Shown here piece by piece: positions 56,528 through 64,000 of a stretch of 64,000 nucleotides of DNA. The notes below the pieces were generated by a model, which was not told the DNA's origin, did not search any database, and saw only the letters and a list, made by a program, of their open reading frames with translations. The DNA is from Globodera rostochiensis (Eukaryota; Nematoda; Chromadorea; Rhabditida; Heteroderidae). Numbering within the stretch: position 1 is the stretch's first letter; the number at the start of each line of letters is the position of its first letter. Where the stretch lies: NCBI GenBank assembly GCA_018350325.1, contig JAEVLN010000018.1:438185-502184 (forward strand). The letters are read 5' to 3'. The position numbers and the translations under genes were made by a program.

Positions 56528-59500
56528 GTTACAAAAACAAAATCATAAAACAAGATGACATAATGTTTGGTTTTTCTAGAAATATGTGAAGAAGGACAAA
56601 TAGGACCGTATTACGTAAATTTGCCGATAAAATGCAGTTATTGCTGCATTTATTTTAAGAATTTAAAAAATGCATAAAACTTTGGTCGAAAACTAGTTAA
56701 AATACAAGCAATAGATTCAACTCGTCGAGCTGAGTCCGAATCCGCTAAAATTACGACCGGAAACAAATATGAAAAAAGTTACAAGCAAAGAAAGCTGGCA
56801 AAAAATGTACTTAATAAGTTACAAAAACAAAATCATAAAACATGATGCATTATAGCATATACTCATGTTTTTCTAGAAATATGTGAAGGAGGACAAATAG
56901 GACCTTATTACGTAAATTTGCTGATAAAATGCAGTTATTGCAGCATTTATTTTTAGAATTTAAAAAATGCATAAAACTTTGGTCGAAAACTAGTTAAAAT
57001 ACAAGCAATAGATTCAACTCGTCGAGCCGAGTCCAAATCCGCTAAAATTACGACCGGAAACAAATATGAAAAAAGTTACAAGCAAAGAAAGTTGGCAAAA
57101 AATTTACTTAACAAGTTACCAAACAAAATCATAAAACAAGATGACATATATGTTTGATTTTTCTAGAAATATGTGAAGAAGGACAAATAGGACCGTATTA
57201 CGTAAATTTGCCGATAAAATGCAGTTATTGCTGCATTTATTTTAAGAATTTAAAAAATGCATAAAACTTTGGTCGAAAACTAGTTAAAATACAAGCAATA
57301 GATTCAACTCGTCGAGCTGAGTTCGAATCCGCAAAAATTACGACCGAAAACAAATATGAAAAAAGTTACAAGCAAATTAAGTTGGCAAAAAATGTACTTA
57401 ATAAGTTACAAAAACAAAATCATAAAACAAGATGTATTATAGCCTATACTCATGTTTTTCTAGAAATATGTGAAGAAGGACAAATAGGACCGCGTTACGT
57501 AAATTTGTCGATAAAATGCAGTTATTGCTGCATTTATTTTAAGAATTTAAAAAATGCATAAAACTTTGGTCGAAAACTAGTTAAAATACAAGCAATAGAT
57601 TAAACTCGTCGAGCTGAGTCCGAATCCGCTAAAATTACGACCGGAAACAAATATGAAAAAAGTTACAAGCAAAGAAAGTTGGCAAAAAATTTACTTAACA
57701 AGTTACCAAACAAAATCATAAAACAAGATGACATATATGTTTGATTTTTCTAGAAATATGTGAAGAAGGACAAATAGGACCGTATTACGTAAATTTGCCG
57801 ATAAAATGCAGTTATTGCTGCATTTATTTTAAGAATTTAAAAAATGCATAAAACTTTGGTCGAAAACTAGTTAAAATACAAGCAATAGATTCAACTCGTC
57901 GAGCTGAGTTCGAATCCGCAAAAATTACGACCGAAAACAAATATGAAAAAAGTTACAAGCAAATTAAGTTGGCAAAAAATGTACTTAATAAGTTACAAAA
58001 ACAAAATCATAAAACAAGATGTATTATAGCCTATACTCATGTTTTTCTAGAAATATGTGAAGAAGGACAAATAGGACCGCGTTACGTAAATTTGTCGATA
58101 AAATGCAGTTATTGCTGCATTTATTTTAAGAATTTAAAAAATGCATAAAACTTTGGTCGAAAACTAGTTAAAATACAAGCAATAGATTAAACTCGTCGAG
58201 CTGAGTCCGAATCCGCTAAAATTACGACCGGAAACAAATATGAAAAAAGTTACAAGCAAAGAAAGTTGGCAAAAAATTTACTTAATAAGTTACCAAAAAA
58301 ATCATAAAACAAGATGACATATATGTTTGATTTTTCTAGAAATATGTTAAGAAGGACAAATAGGACCGTATTACGTAAATTTGCCGATAAAATGCAGTTA
58401 TTGCTGCATTTATTTTAAGAATTTAAAAAATGCATAAAACTTTGGTCGAAAACTAGTTAAAATACAAGCAATAGATTCAACTCGTCGAGCTGAGTTCGAA
58501 TCCGCAATAATTACGACCGAAAACAAATATGAAAAAAGTTACAAGCAAATTAAGTTGGCAAAAAATGTACTTAATAAGTTACAAAAACAAAATCATAAAA
58601 CAAGATGACATATATGTTTGATTTTTCTAGAAATATGTGAAGAAGGACAAATAGGACCGTATTACGTAAATTTGCCGATAAAATGCAGTTATTGCTGCAT
58701 TTATTTTAAGAATTTAAAAAATGCATAAAACTTTGGTCGAAAACTAGTTAAAATACAAGCAATAGATTCAACTCGTCGAGCTGAGTTCGAATCCGCAATA
58801 ATTACGACCGAAAACAAATATGAAAAAAGTTACAAGCAAATTAAGTTGGCAAAAAATGTACTTAATAAGTTACAAAAACAAAATCATAAAACAAGATGTA
58901 TTATAGCCTATACTCATGTTTTTCTAGAAATATGTGAAGAAGGACAAATAGGACCGCGTTACGTAAATTTGTCGATAAAATGCAGTTATTGCAGCATTTA
59001 TGTTTAGAATTTAAAAAATGCATAAACTTTGGTCGAAAACTAGTTAAAATACAAGCTTTAGATTCAACTCGTCGAGCTGAGTCCAAATCCGCTAAAAAAA
59101 CGACCGGAAACAAATATGAAAAAAGTTACAAGCAAAGAAAGTTGGCAAAAAATTTACTTAATAAGTTACAAAAACAAAATCATAAAACAAGATGACATAT
59201 ATGTTTGATTTTTCTAGAAATATGTGAAGAAGGACAAATAGGACCGTATTACGTAAATTTGCCGATAAAATGCAGTTATTGCTGCATTTATTTTAAGAAT
59301 TTAAAAAATGCATAAAACTTTGGTCGAAAACTAGTTAAAATACAAGCAATAGATTCAACTCGTCGAGCTGAGTTCGAATCCGCAAAAATTACGACCGAAA
59401 ACAAATATGAAAAAAGTTACAAGCAAATTAAGTTGGCAAAAAATGTACTTAATAAGTTACAAAAACAAAATCATAAAACAAGATGTATTATAGCCTATAC

Positions 59501-61539
59501 TCATGTTTTTCTAGAAATATGTGAAGAAGGACAAATAGGACCGCGTTACGTAAATTTGTCGATAAAATGCAGTTATTGCTGCATTTATTTTAAGAATTTA
59601 AAAAATGCATAAAACTTTGGTCGAAAACTAGTTAAAATACAAGCAATAGATTAAACTCGTCGAGCTGAGTCCGAATCCGCTAAAATTACGACCGGAAACA
59701 AATATGAAAAAAGTTACAAGCAAAGAAAGTTGGCAAAAAATTTACTTAATAAGTTACCAAAAAAATCATAAAACAAGATGACATATATGTTTGATTTTTC
59801 TAGAAATATGTTAAGAAGGACAAATAGGACCGTATTACGTAAATTTGCCGATAAAATGCAGTTATTGCTGCATTTATTTTAAGAATTTAAAAAATGCATA
59901 AAACTTTGGTCGAAAACTAGTTAAAATACAAGCAATAGATTCAACTCGTCGAGCTGAGTTCGAATCCGCAATAATTACGACCGAAAACAAATATGAAAAA
60001 AGTTACAAGCAAATTAAGTTGGCAAAAAATGTACTTAATAAGTTACAAAAACAAAATCATAAAACAAGATGTATTTAGCCTATACTCATGTTTTTCTAGA
60101 AATATGTGAAGAAGGACAAATAGGACCGCGTTACGTAAATTTGTCGATAAAATGCAGTTATTGCAGCATTTATTTTTAGAATTTAAAAAATGCATAAACT
60201 TTGGTCGAAAACTAGTTAAAATACAAGCAATAGATTCAACTCGTCGAGCTGAGTCCAAATCCGCTAAAAAACGACCGGAAACAAATATGAAAAAAGTTAC
60301 AAGCAAAGAAAGTTGGCAAAAAATTTACTTAATAAGTTACAAAAACAAAATCATAAAACAAGATGACATAATGTTTGATTTTTCTAGAAATATGTGAAGA
60401 AGGACAAATAGGACCGTATTACGTAAATTTGCCGATAAAATGCAGTTATTGCTGCATTTATTTTAAGAATTTAAAAAATGCATAAAACTTTGGTCGAAAA
60501 CTAGTTAAAATACAAGCAATAGATTCAACTCGTCGAGCTGAATCCGAATCCGCAAAAATTACGACCGAAAACAAATATGAAAAAAGTTACAAGCAAATTA
60601 AGTTGGCAAAAAATGTACTTAATAAGTTACAAAAACAAAATCATAAAACAAGATGTATTATAGCCTATACTCATGTTTTTCTAGAAATATGTGAAGAAGG
60701 ACAAATAGGACCGCGTTACGTAAATTTGTCGATAAAATGCAGTTATTGCAGCATTTATTTTTAGAATTTAAAAAATGCATAAAACTTTGGTCGAAAACTA
60801 GTTAAAATACAAGCAATAGATTCAACTCGTCGAGCTGAGTCCAAATCCGCTAAAATTACGACCGGAAACAAATATGAAAAAAGTTACAAGCAAAGAAAGT
60901 TGGCAAAAAATTTACTTAATAAGTTACAAAAACAAAATCATAAAACAAGATGACATAATGTTTGATTTTTCTAGAAATATGTGAAGAAGGACAAATAGGA
61001 CCGTATTACGTAAATTTGCCGATAAAATGCAGTTATTGCTGCATTTATTTTAAGAATTTAAAAAATGCATAAAACTTTGGTCGAAAACTAGTTAAAATAC
61101 AAGCAATAGATTCAACTCGTCGAGCTGAATCCGAATCCGCAAAAATTACGACCGAAAACAAATATGAAAAAAGTTACAAGCAAATTAAGTTGGCAAAAAA
61201 TGTACTTAATAAGTTACAAAAACAAAATCATAAAACAAGATGTATTATAGCCTATACTCATGTTTTTCTAGAAATATGTGAAGAAGGACAAATAGGACCG
61301 CGTTACGTAAATTTGTCGATAAAATGCAGTTATTGCAGCATTTATTTTTAGAATTTAAAAAATGCATAAAACTTTGGTCGAAAACTAGTTAAAATACAAG
61401 CAATAGATTCAACTCGTCGAGCCGAGTCCAAATCCGCTAAAATTACGACCGGAAACAAATATGAAAAAAGTTACAAGCAAAGAAAGTTGGCAAAAAATTT
61501 ACTTAACAAGTTACCAAACAAAATCATAAAACAAGATGA
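56528..61539 (+). repeat. satellite family A, second direct array (dimeric higher-order repeat)
   Basis: About 17 units. Variants alternate regularly: GACATATATGTTTGATTTTT units (about 57150, 57740, 58320, 59200, 59785, 60365, 60955) with TGTATTATAGCCTATACTCA units (about 57430, 58020, 58900, 59480, 60070, 60650, 61240). The homogenised period is therefore about 580 bp, with one break at 58320-58620 where two of the first type are adjacent. The array ends abruptly in the gag fragment. Confidence 0.93.
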
Positions 61540-62159
61540 CGGGCGTGCGTTGACTGATTGTTTGTTTGCGCGGATTGCTGATGGCCGTACTCTCTCATTA
61601 CTTCTTGAATTTGTGTTTCCTTTCGGACTGCTTCGTTGAGTACGTTGCGGAACTTAGTGGTGCTCCACTGCGCAGGATCCTCCCCTTTTTTGTTGAGTAT
61701 TGTCCGGAGGAATGCTGGCGTCAGCTTCTTTTCCAGCATGAGGAAGGTTGGCGGACCTTCGAAATCCTCTCCAGCGTTATTGAGTTCACGCGTGAGTCGT
61801 TCGAGCTGGAGCAGGAATTCTTGTGTGTCGCGAAGACTTTTGCAGGCCTTGAGATTGGCCAGTTCGAAGTGCAGAGCTCTGATGTGCTCTTCCGGTGCGC
61901 CGTATGTGTCTTTTAGCAACTGAAGTACGACGTCGTAGTTCTGGTCTTCCAGCCTGAATCCGGAGACGAGTTTTCGGGCTTCTCCTCCAAGCATGTTGCG
62001 CAGGAGATTGAATTTTTCAGCTTTGCTGATCGGCTGACTTCCGATTGCCGATTTGAACGACTCGTAAAACTCCGGCCATTGACGCTTTTGGCCGGATTTC
62101 GCTCTTATCTCCCCCAACTGATCAAATATGTCAGTCAATTTCTGCTCACCCCACCTTCT
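61540..62159 (-). pseudogene. BEL/Pao retrotransposon gag fragment (DUF1759 region)
   Basis: About 206 codons open on the minus strand show the retrotransposon peptide domain typical of Pao-type gag (DUF1759): KRQWPEFYESFKSAIG, EKFNLLRNMLGGEARKLVSG, LLKDTYGAPEEHIRALHFEL, TRELNNAGED, then WSTTKFRNVLNEAVRKE. It has no start of its own. At its 5' side the frame runs directly into the LTR at 62159/62160, and at its 3' side into satellite A at 61540. It lacks the N-terminal gag part, zinc knuckles, protease and polymerase. It is a broken copy of an element related to the plus-strand one next to it. Confidence 0.85.
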
Positions 62160-62177
62160 TGTAAACAATTTTGGCCC

Positions 62178-62211
62178 CTTTATAAGCCCGCGGCTCTTCA
62201 CCACAAATCAG
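62178..62211 (+). promoter_or_regulatory. LTR core promoter (TATA box and initiator)
   Basis: TTTATAAGCC (TATA at 62181) is followed 27-29 bp later by ATCAGTTC (initiator-like TCAGT, A at 62210), the spacing expected of a TATA-dependent start. If used, the LTR R region begins near 62210. Confidence 0.5.
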
Positions 62212-62599
62212 TTCAGTCTCATTCATTGACCACATTCAAGGCATTCAGCCGCTCATAAGCAATTTCACTCTCGACCTTCCTATACCCCCCCCCCTCACTC
62301 TGCACAACATGACAATCCACACATTTGCCAATCAATATCCGTCAGTCCAAATCCATTTATCTCTTTAGGCCAACTCATCCAAAATCCATATCACACATTT
62401 CAAATCCATTCCTTGTCTGGCCAAATCCGCAAATTCAAACTTTACTCATTTCTGGGGACTCCCGGGTCATCCAATTCCGGTTTTTAATTCCACCCAACTG
62501 ACCAATTGAGCAATTCACCATTGTCCCCCACTAGTCAATTGTGTGATCACCTAAATCCTCGGTGATCACTTTTGTGTTTCACATTTCGAGAGAAATCTC

Positions 62600-62621
62600 G
62601 GTTTAATTACCCAAGTTTGAG
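62600..62621 (+). other. exact SL1 spliced-leader sequence inside the LTR
   Basis: All 22 bases of nematode SL1 are present, starting GGTTTAATTACC and ending CAAGTTTGAG. The next bases are CTGATAAAATTG, not the GT donor of an SL RNA gene, and no Sm site follows. It therefore looks like a mature, already spliced leader that became part of the element. Confidence 0.85.
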
Positions 62622-62774
62622 CTGATAAAATTGTGCGAAATCTTGGCGTTTTTATTCCTACAATTGGCCCAAATCCCGACCACTTCCTCCGGCCCACCAA
62701 AGCACTACCGTGTGCGAATCTTGGAGGAACTCCCATCCCATCTCAACCAACCGATCGGAGAGGAGTTCCGACAG

Positions 62775-62792
62775 TGGCGACCCTGGCAGGAC
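62775..62792 (+). other. candidate primer-binding site
   Basis: TGGCGACCCTGGCAGGAC starts one base after the LTR end. It opens with TGG, complementary to the CCA end of tRNAs. The matching tRNA was not identified. Confidence 0.55.
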
Positions 62793-63517
62793 TTGTGAAC
62801 AACAACCTGCGCAACAACAAACATTTTCAAATTGGTGGCTTTGATTTTCTTTTGGGGGGAAAATCAAAAAATTCGTTGAGTGTCGACTCTCCGTGGTCGA
62901 GCTTAACCGAATCAATCAAAAGGGGTTGGCAAAGTGGTTAAAAAAGGTTGGACTAGGCTCTCTCCGTGGTGCCAGTTTAACTAGGGGTGGTGTACTGTTC
63001 GCTCTTCGTGGCGAAGGTATATCAAATTTGGGAAAAATTCGTGCTTTCCGAGTGTACTGTCTGATCTTCGTGTCAGAGGTACATTTCAGCGGTTGTACTG
63101 TCTGATCTCCGTGTCAGAGGTATATCCTTCTACAGTTGTACTGTCTGATCTCCGTGTCAGAGGTACATCCTTCAGTCACTGGTTGTAGTGCTAGAACTCC
63201 GTGTCAGCTCAGCATTGCAACAACATCGTTCACGCCGAACAACTCAATCAATCAACGGCAATAAAGCGGCTGAACAAAAGCACGAACCAGCAACACAAAG
63301 CAAGTCTGCAACAACAAATTCAAGCAGCACATCAAGGGCCAAACCGGCAACGACGCCAATCAAGCCTTGGACAACGAGTCCAAGCAGCACAACAAGTGCT
63401 TAAAGCTGCACCGACGCCAAACAAGCTCTTGAACAACAAGTTCAAGCAGTACAACGAACAAGCTCTTGAACATCAAGTTCAATCAGTACAGCAAGCAACA
63501 CAACCAGCAACATAACA
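62793..63517 (+). other. untranslated leader of the retrotransposon
   Basis: It lies between the primer-binding-site candidate and the gag ATG. It contains the stem-loop repeats and a CAACAA/AAGCAGCACAACAAG-rich stretch (63225-63510) of imperfect repeats. No convincing protein. Confidence 0.55.
62991..63210 (+). repeat. five stem-loop repeats in the retrotransposon leader
   Basis: Units starting near 62991, 63053, 63094, 63137 and 63184 follow TGTACTGTCTGATCTCCGTG, then TCAGAGGTACAT. In each, GTAC-TCTGA can pair with TCAGA-GTAC around a TCTCCGTG loop. The outer units are more diverged. They lie between the primer-binding site and the gag start. Confidence 0.75.
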
Positions 63518-64000
63518 ATGTCGGGGCCAATCCAGCAAAAATTGGGAGCGGCACTCAAGGTTCTGACTCGAGCACGCACAGCGGCAGAATTGAAACTCCT
63601 GGCCGACAACAACGCATCGTATCTCGAGAACGCGCTCAAGTTCGAGACACAGCTCGAAAAGGCACAACAAGAGGCAAAACACTTGGAGATCTTTATGGAC
63701 GACATACGCGAAGCGTCCAGTGCATGGGCCGACCTGCTCCGCAAACTACCAGCAACAGACAGAGATGCTGGAGACGCCGAATTCAACGTGTTCAACAAGA
63801 AAGAGAAAATAACCGACAAGGCGGACGAAGCATCAACCAAACTTCGGGACTTGCGCGACCTCATCGGCACACTCACGGTCCAAGCCCGGCTTTACCGCAG
63901 CAGGGCGGACAAAGAAGAGCGAGATGCTCAATCATCGCATGCACAAGCATTACAACAGAATGCCACGGCACCAACGCGCAACAATGCGCCGGCTTTCACA
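63518..64000 (+). CDS. gag N-terminus of BEL/Pao-like retrotransposon (partial at window end)
   Basis: The frame is open from ATG at 63518 to the window end (161 codons). It begins MSGPIQQKLGAALKVLTRA and is highly charged and helical (SYLENALKFETQLEKAQQEA; DEASTKLRDLRDLIGTL), with coiled-coil character over residues 20-140, then becomes Gln/Asn/Ala-rich. This is the usual N-terminal part of Pao-type gag that precedes the DUF1759 region. The leader immediately upstream encodes only Gln-rich, unconserved frames. The start is chosen as the first ATG of the long frame. The rest of the element lies right of the window. Confidence 0.75.
   Translation, partial: MSGPIQQKLGAALKVLTRARTAAELKLLADNNASYLENALKFETQLEKAQQEAKHLEIFMDDIREASSAWADLLRKLPATDRDAGDAEFNVFNKKEKITDKADEASTKLRDLRDLIGTLTVQARLYRSRADKEERDAQSSHAQALQQNATAPTRNNAPAFT

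Larger units (their letters stand above)
62160..62773 (+). mobile_element. 5' LTR of a plus-strand BEL/Pao-like retrotransposon
   Basis: The left boundary is set by the interrupted gag frame. The LTR begins TGTAAACAATTTTGG and ends TTCCGACA, giving the usual TG..CA ends over 614 bp. It contains a TATA-type promoter, an SL1 sequence at 62600-62621 and, directly after it, a primer-binding-site candidate. The 3' LTR would lie right of the window, so the pair cannot be compared here. Confidence 0.7.

Noticed and set aside
62600..62621. SL RNA gene
   Set aside because: The leader is followed by CTGATAAA rather than a GT donor, and no Sm-binding site or SL RNA body follows.
63442..63876. 144-codon minus-strand frame
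   Set aside because: It is the antisense shadow of the gag N-terminus, whose plus-strand frame is open to the window end and has coherent helical composition.

Overview
The window looks like nuclear DNA of a nematode, probably a tylenchid plant parasite of the cyst-nematode type. Four lines of evidence support this: short AT-rich introns ending in TTTTCAG-like acceptors; GC-rich exons in AT-rich surroundings; five clean GC-AG introns; and an exact copy of the nematode spliced leader SL1 at 62600-62621. The genus is inferred; I cannot test it here.

Left part (1-39.5 kb, gene-bearing). Four plus-strand genes could be modelled exon by exon, with reading phase checked across every junction. (1) A Crumbs homologue (2060-14217; its 5' end lies left of the window): EGF repeats, three laminin-G domains, a membrane span and a short tail with the Crumbs juxtamembrane FERM-binding signature but no C-terminal ERLI. 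(2) A group VI calcium-independent phospholipase A2 with ankyrin repeats and a patatin domain (16694-22574). (3) A mitochondrial enoyl-CoA hydratase-like protein of the ECHDC3 type (23767-27119). (4) A ribokinase (33995-37147). There are also gene relics: the last 33 residues of a cysteine synthase (14538-14639, minus), a duplicated last exon of the ECHDC3-like gene (31590-32010), and an unrecognised minus-strand fragment with an in-frame stop (about 38800-39480). The genes share no obvious pathway and do not form an operon.

Mobile DNA. Introns and spacers hold a dense, nested set of elements with terminal inverted repeats and 8-bp target duplications (hAT-like). Many have ends made of a short word repeated in both orientations, so each end is itself a long palindrome. 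Some are a single palindrome (59-157 bp). Others are two palindromes flanking 0.5-1.7 kb of cargo, often a tRNA-derived SINE. Two copies of one such composite sit at two loci with different target duplications, so palindrome-cargo-palindrome moves as a unit.

Right part (39.7-61.5 kb). A satellite block of about 22 kb: family A (284-297 bp units, two alternating variants forming a dimeric higher-order repeat), then about 44 units of family B (about 230 bp), two inverted A units, then a second direct A array. A 15-bp sequence shared by the two families lies exactly at one junction.

Right end (61.5-64 kb). A minus-strand BEL/Pao gag fragment is cut on one side by the satellite and on the other by the LTR of a second, plus-strand BEL/Pao-like element. 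That LTR (62160-62773) carries the SL1 sequence. Its leader has repeated stem-loops and its gag runs off the window.
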